A stretch of DNA of 64,000 nucleotides from NCBI GenBank assembly GCA_003254905.1, contig QANU01001671.1, positions 186,001-250,000 of the forward strand, read 5' to 3'. This DNA comes from Nissolia schottii. Its lineage: Eukaryota; Streptophyta; Magnoliopsida; Fabales; Fabaceae. The notes under the pieces are model-generated. The model was not told the DNA's origin, ran no database searches, and worked only from the letters and a program-made list of their open reading frames with translations. The first letter of the stretch is position 1; every line of letters begins with the position of its first letter. The translations under genes and the position numbers were made by a program. This document shows, in pieces, positions 50,501-62,688 of this stretch.

Positions 50501-53461
50501 TTTTTTGGTTTTAGCTTTATTTTAGACAAACTTATCCAACTATTTTTATTTTTCAGACATTTTAAGTTTAAAAAGCACTTGTTTTTAATTTTTTTTAATT
50601 TTTATTTTTAAAAACCAGCTACTTAGTGTTTCTGTGCAAATATGAAAACATGTGGCTATTAGGTAGTTTCGTAGTTTTTCCCTCCCTCGTCTTTTGTCCT
50701 CTGTGTTGATCTATAATGTGTTTATTTCATGGATTCAGGTTCTGGTGCCAATGGTGCTATCATACACTACAAACCAGAAACAGAGAGTTGTAGTATTGTG
50801 GATCCCAATAAATTGTTCTTATTGGATAGTGGTGCTCAATATTTTGATGGCACAACTGATATAACACGGACAGTTCATTTTGGCAAGCCAACTTCAAGAG
50901 AGAAAGAATGCTTTACCCGAGTTTTACAGGTATCTATGAAATTTTCTTGAGTTTATTTCTGCATTTTGTTCATGAAAGTATCCCTCACAATTTGGTAATC
51001 TAGGTTAATGTGTCAGTAATGCAAATCAGTACCTTTTTTTTTTTCCCCTTTCAACTAAGTGTTAACATACAGTTTATCTTGACGCTTATATTGGTAACAT
51101 ACATCTCAGTCGTGGCAGTTTGATCTTCTTAAATAATAGTTTAGACCAGTTTGTCTAAACCCTTATATCTAAATGCAGGGCCATATAGCTCTTGATCTGG
51201 CAGTATTCCCAGAAAATACCCCTGGTTTTGTGCTGGATGCATTTGCCCGTTCCTCTCTTTGGAAAGTTGGACTTGACTACAGGCATGGTATGATTCTAGT
51301 TCTAGTGGAGGGCTATTATTTATTTACTTAAAGCCAAATATATTTACTGATTGATTGAACACTTCTGTTTAACCATTATCTATTTAGGGACAGGGCATGG
51401 GGTAGGAGCTGCATTGAATGTTCACGAAGGCCCTCAAAGTATTAGTTATCGTTATGGAAATTTGACCCCTTTGATAAATGGCATGGTTGTTAGCAACGAA
51501 CCTGGCTATTACGAAGACCATTCTTTTGGTATTCGGATTGAGGTAGTATTCTCTTCAGCTATCTTGCATTTTCTGAAATGCTAACTCAGCTCATTGTGTT
51601 GCTGAGTGTTTGTATTTGACTATTTGAAATCTATTAGTTTTATTATTGTTATAGGCATATTGATTTACCCCCTTTAAATAGCTCATCCTTTGCACAAAAC
51701 GTAAAAGTATGTCTGAGTAAGGGGTGTTTGGAATTTCTGATGATCGGCTAAGTCTTTTGAGATCTGTTGAAGCTTGGTTGTTATTTCCATGTCATGATCC
51801 AAACCGTGGGTCTATACTTGCACATAACTACGTTGGAGGAACTGAATACCTAAGGTTAGAAACACTGACATTATAACTAGGATTTGCATGATGGTCAATA
51901 TTCTTGGCATCACTCATCAATGAACATAAAATGACAGGATACTGTCCTACTTGATCACCAAGTGGATGCATTATGATTTTCCTTTTTGCTCTGTGTAACT
52001 GTTAAAATATAATTTTGTCAATGCAGTGATGACACTCCTTTTGCTTGCAGAATCTTCTTTATGTGAGAAGCGTTGAGACACCAAATCGTTTTGGAGGAAT
52101 TGAATACCTTGGATTTGAAAAACTCACCTATGTGCCCATTCAGGTATGCCTGCTGGTCACACTGATATGCATATTTTTGTTGTTTTCTTTTTCAGTGAAA
52201 GATGAAAGCCATGCCATGTGTAGCCCCCCCCCCCCTCCNAGGTAGTAGTCCCTTAATCTCCCATAAAATTTGGATTTGATTATTCTTCCCTAGTAATCAA
52301 TTAGTTTCCAAGCCCTTTCACTAAGAGGGGATATGGTCCCCACGAGGCCCATTTGATGGTGGCCTATTGGCCATTCCTTTGTAAATGGTGTATTTACACA
52401 GGAAGATAACTATATTTTGGGTCTGACACATTATATGTCCTCCGGTAAAAGTTGAACTTGACTCTGACTCCTTTAATTTATCCCTTGGCACAAGATCAAG
52501 GGAGATGCTACTTGAGCTACTAACCCTCAACAAAAGCCATGGGTAGTTGAATATCATGAAATTGAGGATGTTTCAATTGCATGAGAGGCAGTAGTCACTT
52601 ACTCTCCCATAGTAATTAATTAGTTTCCAAGCCCTATCACTAAGAGAGGATCTGGGACCCACGAAGGTCCCTGAGGCCCATTTGATGGTGGCCAATTGGC
52701 CAATCGTGTTTAAATGGTGTTTAATCAATTAATTATGAAACATAACATACAATATTGATCCTATAAAATGCAAGTATAATGAGAATACTTATCAGAAATT
52801 ATAACTGTTCTATTTTCTCTCTAACTGCAAATTTCAGAAAGCATTCTGGATAGATATATCAATAATTAGAATTGGCTGCACATTCCGTTTTGAATGCTTG
52901 TTTATCTTTAAGATATACATCTTGAGGATGTTGTTGCTTTCTGTTTCAGTTCAATCTTCTCGGGTTTTCCTGAACTTCTTCACGTGGTTTAGTCTGAGTT
53001 ATTCATTTTTTCTCACACTTGTTATTGCCCTGGGCATATCTTGCAGATTAAAATGGTCAATTTGTCTCTGCTATCGGCTGCAGAGGTTGATTGGCTTAAC
53101 AACTACCACTCACAAGTCTGGGAAAAGGTATTTTATTCTGGCTCTTTTTAGTACATTTGACTTCACTTCTAGTGTGTTGCTTCGTCTTCCCTTTTTTTTT
53201 CCCTCGTCCTTCTATTGATTCTCCTAATTGGGCCCTTTTACACTAATGCATTCTCTTACGAAGATTATATGCATTTTGTATAGACGGTCAATGCTAGAAT
53301 CTATCCTTTGTAGCTTTGCTTTAATTTCTATTTTGCAATCTTGTATGGTTGATTGTTTTTGCAACTAATTTGATGCCTCACAGGTGTCACCATTGCTGGA
53401 TTGCTCTGCTCGCCAATGGCTTTGGAACAACACTCGGCCTATCATCCATGAGAGAATCTAA
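47531..53461 (+). CDS. APP2: Xaa-Pro aminopeptidase P, plastid type (APP2-like)
   Basis: This M24B metallopeptidase removes the N-terminal residue from peptides with proline at position 2. Exons: 47531-47857, 47952-48077, 48185-48304, 48686-48961, 49170-49342, 49553-49804, 50080-50231, 50739-50929, 51179-51287, 51388-51542, 52051-52143, 53047-53127, 53384-53461. They sum to 2133 nt, 710 residues, the length I recall for Arabidopsis APP2. The first 70 residues are rich in Ser, Pro, Arg and Leu, like a chloroplast transit peptide. Creatinase-like N-domains follow ([28 protein letters not shown]). The dinuclear metal ligands are present: two Asp in [18 protein letters not shown], His in [16 protein letters not shown], Glu in SNEPGYY, Glu in [10 protein letters not shown]. 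An AATAAA lies 88 nt after the stop. Confidence 0.96.
52200..52720. repeat. Direct duplication and poly-C gap in an APP2 intron
   Basis: Segments at about 52243-52391 and 52588-52716 share TTAGTTTCCAAGCCCT, TCACTAAGAG and CCCATTTGATGGTGGCC and are direct copies about 330 bp apart. A C run just upstream (52227-52236) is followed by the only undetermined base (n, 52239), a sequencing-difficult spot. All of this lies in the intron between 52143 and 53047. Confidence 0.75.
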
Positions 53462-55325
53462 TGATTTTCATGTTAAATGTCCTCTGGTACTTGTGCTTCG
53501 CATTCCTGGAACTAGATTTTCGTGTTAATTCATGTAGGAAATGGTGTGAATAAAATAGTGGAGAATTAGGGAGTACAGATATCTGAAGATCACAGGATTC
53601 TGAGTTGGGCAGGACAAATGAGCAATTTAGCCATTTTCAAGTGTTCAGCATTCTTTACTCTTTGAATTATATAGAGTAAAAAGAAAAGAAAGATATATTC
53701 TCAACTCTTAGAATCTCGGGGACAAAAAGAAAGAAAGATATCCGATTTATTGCTTTTCATGCTATCAATTACAACACAGACACCGTACGCCATACACGAT
53801 GCCAGTCACACCAGCTGATATTACGCCCCCGAACGTGCTGAAATAATGTTTGTGTCGTTGTCATCATTATTTTTTCATTTTGTAGACACTAAAAGGTGGG
53901 CCGTGGGGGTAGGGTGTTCATATTTTTGTGGAAAATTCCTAATCATGTCCCAAAAAAAAACACTTCGCATTCAAAATTGATCGTTTCTTCTGGTGGAATG
54001 TACTTGCCGGCATTTGACAACTTTGTGGTGTTACGCGTACACTAAATATTCTATTAAAGTACAGTTATTAATGTTTTAAATGCACTCTTTCATTATTAAT
54101 AAAATAATTTTTATTCACTTGTTCACTAATTATGAGTATTTTTATGTATAATATTATGTTGGTTGTACTTTGATATTCATTTTGTATATATAGACTTTTT
54201 TTTTTCAATATTGGAACTAGATTTGAGATATTATAATTCTATTCTGTTAGAGGATTTTTTATGAAAGAAAAAAAGTATTTTTATTAATACTGAAAAAAGG
54301 AGGTGCTTAAGGGGGCCACCGGATAAATGAAAATTGTATGAAAAAAATTTAAAATTAGGTTTTTTAAAGATGGGAAAGAGGTATTGTTCGTAAAAAAATA
54401 TTGACTACGGGACAATTAAACTTGTTTATTCCCTTTATTATTAGTAGTAAAAAAATGTAATGATTTTATCACGAAGACCATTGTTTTCTTTGGCGGCACC
54501 AGAAATTTAGATTAACTAGTGGCTTATTTTTTGTCACATATATTATTATTTAAAAATTATTTTTTAGGATAAATTAAGTCCATATTTAAAATGCACAATT
54601 AATTAAAGTGATAGATATGCCTTTTTTTTTCCTTCTAAATCAATGCTTTCAAATACTCAAATAGTATTGATTTCCGTAAAAAGTGATTTCACTAGAAAAA
54701 AAAATATAATCATGATTGAATTAAACATATTTTCACCCTCTTAAAAATAAGGGTGCACAATGAATTTTTAATACATATTGAGGTAATTAGATAAAAATTA
54801 AAATTTTAATATATTTTATAAATTATTTTTTTGAAAGAAATAAAAAATTATGTCATAATAACATTTTTTAAAGTTCAAATAAATGCATCCCTTACTTGGT
54901 TCTAAATTTTTATGGACCCTCCATTATGTACATTCCTATTTTTTTAGTATTTTCTTAATAATGTCATTAAAAAGCGTGAGTATTTAATTATTAAAAGCAG
55001 TAAAAAAAATGGAGAGTCAAGTCAACAATAATGATAGAGTTTGACAAAGATGGACATGGCGTTAAACCAAAGCTCTGAAAAGGTGAAATGAACTTCTCCA
55101 AATTAGCCAACAAGTACCTACAAATTAAACACTTAACAAAACGGCCCCCAGAAATTCATCTTATTCCAGTCGCATCTCCCCCAAATTTGAAAAGTGATCT
55201 GGTTGACACCTTTTCCCTCCTCTCTCTATAGTTCTGTGTTGTTTGCCGACGCCAACGTCTCTCAGTCTTTCACTCTTCGCTCTTCACTTCTCACTCCACA
55301 CTCGTCGCTGAGAGAGAGAACACAA
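53462..55325. promoter_or_regulatory. Intergenic: APP2 3' UTR and MAPKKK promoter
   Basis: The first few hundred bases hold the APP2 3' UTR with AATAAA at about 53549. The rest is AT-rich and leads to a CT-rich leader (TCCCTCCTCTCTCTATAG near 55,213) ahead of the kinase ATG. No gene is recognised. Confidence 0.5.
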
Positions 55326-58300
55326 ATGCAAGACATTTTCGGATCGGTTCGCCGATCACTGGTATTCCGTCCTTCGCCGGAGAACGAAGAGCACTCGCTC
55401 GGAGGAACCCTAGTTGATAAGATCAGTTACTGCATCCGCAGTTCCAGAGTCTTCTCCAAGCCATCGCCGACGGTCCCCAAGGACGCTGACGCGCCTCCTA
55501 CCATCCGATGGCGCAAGGGCGAGTTGATCGGTTGCGGTGCCTTTGGCCAGGTTTACGTTGGAATGAATCTCGATTCCGGAGAGCTTCTAGCAGTTAAACA
55601 AGTCAGTTCCTTTTCATCGTTTCTCCTTTTTCGCTTGAATATTCGGAATTGACTTTTGTTTTGAATCCTCAACACGTTTATTTGAACTAGATATAGTTTT
55701 GGCTTTGATGCTTAATTTGATTTTGTTTTATTTCTGCTTTTTTCAGGTTTTGATTGCGGCAAGTAGTGCTTCGAAGGAGAAGGCACAGGTTTGTTATTTT
55801 GATTTAATTCTATGTACCTCGGCTTCTGATTGAATCAAGTATCAACTACATCAATTTGATGCGAGTCAATTGTTTCATTTCGTATACAGTTCCAGTTTCC
55901 AGATAATAAACACAACACTTGAGGCTTATAGATGTTTGATTTTAATTTTTTGCTATTTTTTTTATTGTTTGAAATATTAAAATTAACCTGAGACTTGTAG
56001 AAATAGGGAAGTAAATCCATATGATATGCTTTGAACCTGGAATTGACCTCAAGTGACGAAAAAACAATCTCGTTTTCACATAATCATGTTAAATACTATG
56101 TTCTTTCTTCCTAAACATGGCATGATTCAGATTTTGAGCTGTGACAATCTTTCAGATCTTGATTGAATAAGCTTAGTCCTTGTGCGGTTTGATTAACATT
56201 TTGCACACTACTGACAGGCTCACGTAAAAGAGCTCGAGGAAGAAGTTAAGCTTCTTAAAAATCTTTCACATCCCAACATTGTTGTGAGTATTCTGTTGTT
56301 GAAGTTGAATGATATTGACAAGCCAATTAGATCACCCACAGTATCTCTTGACTGAATATATTTTCTTGTGTTGTAGAGATATTTGGGTACAGTTAGAGAG
56401 GAGGACACGTTAAATATTCTCTTGGAGTTTGTTCCAGGTGGATCCATATCATCATTATTGGGGAAGTTTGGAGCTTTCCCTGAAGCTGTAAGTTTTAGCT
56501 ACTGAACTAATACAACAACAACCGAGCCTTATCTCACTACGCTACCGAACTAATGTATTTGGTAATTCTAAATGCCATATTATTTCCACTAATTTATTCT
56601 ACAGGTTATAAGAACTTACACGAAGCAGTTACTGCTTGGACTAGAGTACTTGCACAAAAATGGAATCATGCACAGAGACATTAAGGTGGTTTTTCTTGTA
56701 ATGTCATTGATTTGCATGCCAGTTTCGTTTGTTTTGGTGGCTGATATTTGAGTATAAATAATTTCAGGGGGCCAATATTCTTGTAGATAATAAAGGTTGC
56801 ATAAAACTTGCAGATTTTGGGGCATCCAAACAAGTCGTTGAGCTGGTAATCTAAGTCATATCTATCTATTGCTCTACTATTATATATACTGTTTTAAATT
56901 TGTGAAGGTTCTTCTATTTGTACATTTGCTTTAGAGGTGCATTGTTTTTTCTCTAGGCTACCATTTCCGGTGCCAAGTCTATGAAGGGTACTCCATATTG
57001 GATGGCTCCTGAGGTTATTCTTCAAACTGGACATAGCTTGTAAGGCCATTAACCCTCTTCAAATATTTTATGACAATTTGCTCTGTTTTAGTATGCTCTG
57101 ACATGATTGGCACTGAAATTTTCTTTTGGTAGATGAGTAGATGTTTGAGTGGGTTTTTGATTCCAAGTGTTAGCCATTCTAGATGATATAACAGTTTTGC
57201 CTGCCTTTCTAGAGTGCATTGCATTAGAAATGCCTTATTTAAGCAATGATGGTTTCAGTTAGAAAATCAAGTCTTCGCTTGGTGTTATAGAAAAGGGTAG
57301 TGGCAGGAATTTTCAGCAAGATGCACAGGCTAACTAGGCTTTTGAAGTTTTTGGTTGTATGTAATTTGAAGCAAAGTTATTGCCATATGTTAGTTAGCTG
57401 TCTTGTCTACTAGAGATATACATTAATGAATTCAATCATCGTTAAGGGTTTTCATATTCTACCTATGTGTATATTGATGTTTTTTTAGCTCTGCTGACAT
57501 ATGGAGTGTGGGTTGTACCGTGATTGAGATGGCCACTGGAAAGCCTCCCTGGAGCCAGCAATACCAACAAGAGGTATCCCAAATTCTGGCTCATTAAATT
57601 CTGTTCAAACTCTTTGAATATCTACTAAACAAATGGACCTTCAGGTTGCTGCTCTTTTCCATATAGGGACAACTAAGTCTCATCCGCCAATCCCTGATCA
57701 TCTCTCTGCTGGGGCAAAAGATTTTCTGCTAAAATGTTTGCAGAAGTAGGTTTCTTTTAATTTTATCCTGCTTTCCTTCCATCCTAATCAGTTTACTCTG
57801 TTTCATACTGTCAGTGAATTCTTTTCTCAAAAGTACATGCTGGATATTTGATCATGTTAAATTTTTGTGGAGAATTTGTTTTTGGTCGACAAGGGCGGGA
57901 AGGATTTGGCAGAGAAAGATCCCTTAACATGTTTCCCTAAAATCAAATGATAATAAAAAGAATAATATTTTGATGTTCAATTTCCTTTCAAATTTGGTTA
58001 ATTATTAGATTACAAATGTTACTTATATAAATATATAATCCTTTTGCAGGGAACCAATTTTGAGGTCATCAGCATCAGAACTACTGCAGGTGATTCTGTG
58101 AGCATATTTCTTTTGACTTTGCGTATGAAAGATGCAACATTTTAAGTGGCCATTTGGCCCATTCCAGTTCTGCTATTAATAAGGAGTCTAGTGAAGTCTA
58201 TTAGTATCAATGTTTTGCATAAAATATGATTGTCCTTAAGATTAACTTTTGAGTTTGTAATTGGGTGCAGCACCCTTTTGTTACTGGTGAACCTATGGAT

Positions 58301-60082
58301 TCTCTTCCCGTGTTGTCTACTGCAATGGTACGGATGATGCAAGTTATATTTAAGATACTGTTGCATTGTATGTAATAAAAGTGTATTTTACATAACCCAA
58401 TTCTTAAGGAAAAACTCTTCTGCTTCACAGGAAAATTTTGAAGCTTCTTTATCATCATGTGCCCCAAATGTTGAATCCTAGTAAGTATTGAAACATCCTT
58501 CTCTGAACTTATAAAGGAGTTGTCTTTTAGTAATATATTAATTGAGTAATTAATTAACTAATTGTTGATGCTCGTGATATAGTAATATGTACTTGGTTAA
58601 CAAATGTTTATAATTTATGTAGTAGTCTTCGCTGCTCTACTGTAAATCCTGAGGACTCTGGAAATAAACAGTTGTGGGGCATTAGCAACGATGATGATAT
58701 GTGTGAGATCGATGACAACGATGAGTTCTCTCAGAGTGATGTCAAATACAAATCATTGACGTCAGAAAATATTGAGGTGAATTATTTCAGTTCCTTGTTG
58801 CTTGTTGTATTTCATGTGAATGTCATAGCTTTTAAGTAACCTTTTTTTTTTTTTTTTTTTAAATGTAGAGTTTCAACCCAATGTCTGATCCTTCTGATGA
58901 TTGGGGATGTAAATTTGATGCAAGTCCAGAATTGGAACAAAAACGAGTCAGTCTTAACAGTGATGAAAGTTACATGTCACCTGGTTACTCTGGAGCTAAT
59001 AATAAGGGGGAGAAAGATTTTTCCTTTCCGTGTGTGCCATCTCTGTCAGAGGATGATGATGAACTCACGGAATCAAAAATTAAAGCCTTTTTGGATGAGA
59101 AGGTATTGCTTTTAGTTGGAATCTAGTGTGTGTCCTTCTGCTGTCTGTCTTTTTCTATACTGTTGTGCATAATGAGGACCATGTGCTTTTATGGCAGGCT
59201 CTTGAACTAAAAAAACTGCAGACACCTTTATATGAAGAATTCTACAACAGTTTAAATACATCATCTTGTTCTCCGAGTGTTATTGATGGCACAAATGAGG
59301 AATCCTCTTCTCGGAAATATTTGAAATTACCTCCTAAAAGTAGGTCACCAAGTCGGGTACCAATTAGCCCTCCATCAAAAGCAGTTGACGATACTGGAAG
59401 TCCTGGAAGTAATGGCAGGTCCTCGTCAACCGTTGGCAATGTTAATGATCATGGTTCACAGGACATTCCAGCATCTCCCCTTAATGAATTGAAAGGACTG
59501 ATAGTTGATTCTCAGCAGGAGCCCAGTAGCCCAAGGTTTGTTTGGGTTAATTCTTCACTTTGCTTTCCTTAGCATCAAATTTTCAGAAATACAGAGTAAT
59601 TTTAGTACTAGACGTTTTACTTGCAGTTTAAGCTTTTCTGAGAGACAAAGGAAGTGGAAAGAAGAGCTTGACCAGGAGCTTGAGAGAAAGCGAGGTTAGA
59701 AGTTTATTAGCATGTGATTATGCTGCTGCTTTTTTTGTAGTCGGAAGATTTTTTCTTCTATTAAGGAGTTCTGATTTATTTTTTTTATAGTAATTGTTGG
59801 CTAATTTTGGTAAGCAAGAGACATGGGGAATTATATTTTGCCCCTTTTAGATGAGGCTCCTAAGTTGTATTTATCAGTCATGAATCATTAAAAAATAATT
59901 TAGATATAAAGCAAACACAATAACACTATTGTTTAGTATAATTCACTTATTTACACATGACTTGGAACAATGTTACAGAAATGATGCGTCAAGCCGGGGT
60001 TGGGGGAAAGACATCTTCACCAAAGGATCGAGCTTTACATCGGCAGAGGGAGAGGTCGAGATTTGCTTCTCCCAGCAAATAA
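55326..60082 (+). CDS. ANP1: MAP kinase kinase kinase, ANP/NPK1 type
   Basis: NPK1/ANP kinases act upstream of MAPKKs in phragmoplast expansion at cytokinesis and in stress signalling. Exons: 55326-55601, 55747-55788, 56218-56283, 56377-56487, 56605-56685, 56768-56845, 56957-57039, 57489-57573, 57645-57745, 58050-58089, 58271-58327, 58431-58480, 58623-58776, 58869-59102, 59198-59535, 59627-59694, 59979-60082. They sum to 1968 nt, 655 residues. The start [15 protein letters not shown] is family-specific. Kinase motifs: Gly loop GCGAFG (about 69-74), Lys91 in LAVKQ, HRDIK (188-192), DFG (208-210), GTPYWMAPE (to 237). The regulatory tail is acidic and Ser/Pro-rich and ends in a basic segment ([27 protein letters not shown]). 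All catalytic residues look intact. ANP1, ANP2 and ANP3 cannot be separated by eye, so the symbol is approximate. At exon 13 an alternative acceptor 3 nt downstream (TAGTAG) would drop one Ser. Confidence 0.94.
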
Positions 60083-60876
60083 GAGTGCATTAGAGCATTC
60101 ATCCTGCCTCCAAGAATGGTTCTTATAAGCCATGGGGTTGCAAACATAAGTGTTGCTGCAGTTTTGTTGCGGTATATCCGATTAAGCCATTTTGCCATTT
60201 GACACATCTCACATCTTGAGATTCTTCAATGTGTCATAGAAGCTTCCATTCTCCCAATGCTTTTTAATTTGTCCGTGTTGTTGTGCCATGTAAAGCTTTT
60301 TATATAGGTGTTGCTTGAGAACTTACTTTTCCTTTGGGGTTGAGAGAGATGGAGTTTATTGTATTATGAATATAGAAATAATCAGAATTGTGTGGCACAA
60401 GATTGCCTTTGAATCTAGCCTCTTGTTTCAGTTCATCGTTTTCTTCTTGCATTTGTTTTTCCAATCATGCCCGTTTCTCATCACTATATTTTCGCAGATT
60501 GAAAATTGGAATGAAATATAAAAAATGCTAGAAATCCATGACTTTTTTTGTCAGGCAAAATAATTTGATATGCTCTGTCCACCTTTGGCTGCTTGAGTAT
60601 TATAGTTTTAATCAAGTTTTACTCAAATTCTGATTATTAACATTTTGTTATATGCATTGAATGTCCGTGTTGCTTTTCAATAATAATAATAAAAAGGAAC
60701 ACTTTAGGACATCTGTCAAAAATATTTCCGCCAGCAAAAGAAAGGAAAGAATACTAAGTATCTAAGTATGGACACATTAAAGAAATGCTTGACTGGTCAT
60801 CCTATCAAAAAGAGAAAAATTCTTGTCATCCAGACAAAAAAAACACAGATAAAGTAGCTGGAAAACAGATACATTC
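60083..60876. other. Convergent 3' region between the MAPKKK and TANGLED
   Basis: This stretch should contain the 3' UTRs of both convergent genes. It has AT-rich patches and an (AAT)n run near 60,681. No additional gene is seen. Confidence 0.6.
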
Positions 60877-62688
60877 TCAAATTCTTCGCGGAGCGATTTG
60901 TACTGTTGATGCAGGGCACTGTTTCAGTCCACTCACAAACCCATCACTACTTCGCTGTACAGTTTTGTTGCTCTTCAATGGTGAAACCAATCTGCTTGCC
61001 AGTCCTGAAGGAGAGGAAGACCGACGTAGTTTTGATGCTGCAGCAGCTGATCTCTTCGGAGGACACCTCCTCAAACTTGCAAGTCCATGACTTACTCCAT
61101 CATCACTTTTCTTCTGTGCATTTTTTGTGCTCTTCAATGGTGAAGCTAACCTGGTTGCCAGCCTAGAAGGTGAGAAAGGTCGAATCCATTTCGGCACGGC
61201 CGATCTCTTTGGGGAAATCTTGCTCAAACTTGCAGGTCTTGTAGGTGAAGAGATCGACACAGTAGGTGGGCTTTTGACCTTCACTTGAAATTTTGATGCT
61301 GAAGAGGTTGGTGGGGACTTGGTCACAAACTTGTGTTGTGCTGTTGTTCCTCTATTTCTTGATATAACAGGAGATTTAGTCTTGCAAAATTGTTGTGGCC
61401 TTGAAGAAGGTGCTGTTGTTGTTGTTGACAAGAACAAAGGGTTTGGGAATAGTACTGTCTTACTAGCCCATGGCCTATTCCTGGGATATACCCTATTTGC
61501 CACATACTTGTTATTTTCTTTATCAACAACAAAGTCTCTAACTTTTGGAGGAGAAACCTTGAAGTTGATTCTGGAACGAGCCCTTTGAAGTGGCGGCGAA
61601 TCAGATTGGAGCTTAGCTTGCTTCTCTTTCTTCCTTCTGGCTTTGAGTTCTGTGTTCTCAAGGTTTACTTTGTGCCTTGACCTTTGTGACAGTGGTGTTT
61701 TTGGGTCATCAGTGGCAGATTTCTTTGCAACTGCTGAAACAATGTCTCTGGCAAATTTACTTGCGTGTAGAATTTCTCCAGCCGTTTCGCCTACAAGCAT
61801 TGCAGGCAATGACATTCTCCTCCATTCACCTGAATCAGAAACCCTAAATCAGATTAAATTGTCCCTTTTTTTTTGTTGTTATATGAGGATGAATGGTTGT
61901 ACAACCTTCTAATTTATGAATGGAGTAGTCAGAATCGGTTAAATTTATTCCCATGTTATGAAAATAATCATATTAATTCGTAAAGTTACTAAAGGTTATT
62001 TAAGTTAGTCCTACTAATTTGATTGACTTTTGACAATTTTAAAGGGTGGATATGATTGTTTCTATAACGTGGAAAGCATTTGACCGTTTCTGACATTCCC
62101 GATAACAAATTTAAAAGTTTACTTTTAACTAATGTAGAGATTTGTTTGGAAGTAAAAATGACTTTGGATTTGCAACATCACCTAAATCGACTGCCCTTGG
62201 AAACTTTCCAGGTGGAGATTTTCTTGTTGCACCACCATTGTTGATCCTTCAGCAAAATGGCCAAGAAAAAAAAAAGGCAAGTCTATAAAACTGATGTAAC
62301 TGAACATTACCATCCTTCATATTTCAAAAGAGAGTGAATTAACCACAAACCAAAACTTAGTACCTGAGTGATTCTTGCTTGCACCTGAGACTGGTTCTGA
62401 GATAACCTCTGGTGCTGCGAGGGCTGAGACTCATGCCTGAGACTCCCTTCGTTCCGCCAGTCACAATATACTGAAGCTCTTGCAGCCGATCCATGCACTG
62501 ATCCACCTTCAAAAGCCACTCACAAACAACAATTCACTTTCAGGGATGCTCAGAAAAATACCAAAAAGAGAGAAAAAAATAATAAAAAAAGAGTAAATTC
62601 AACAAACCTTCTTGAGTGTTTCTCTAATAAGAACAGGATTAAGAGCAGCTACCATTTTCCTCTGCTTTGGTGGGGTTCTCGCAACCAT
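60877..62688 (-). CDS. TAN: TANGLED, microtubule-binding division-plane protein
   Basis: TANGLED marks the cortical division site from the preprophase band to cytokinesis and guides the phragmoplast. Exons, 5' to 3': 62688-62608, 62506-62364, 62246-62182, 61829-60877, giving 413 residues. The N-terminus [18 protein letters not shown] matches the family start. Exons 2 and 3 carry [30 protein letters not shown] and RKSPPGKFP. The last exon starts with [20 protein letters not shown] and includes [19 protein letters not shown] and [12 protein letters not shown]. The rest is a highly basic Ser/Pro/Arg/Lys tail with a doubled motif, [15 protein letters not shown] and [15 protein letters not shown], ending in a basic RRI. 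I recall the Arabidopsis protein as somewhat longer because of additional SPTRNG-like repeats. The gene is convergent with the MAPKKK. Confidence 0.92.
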
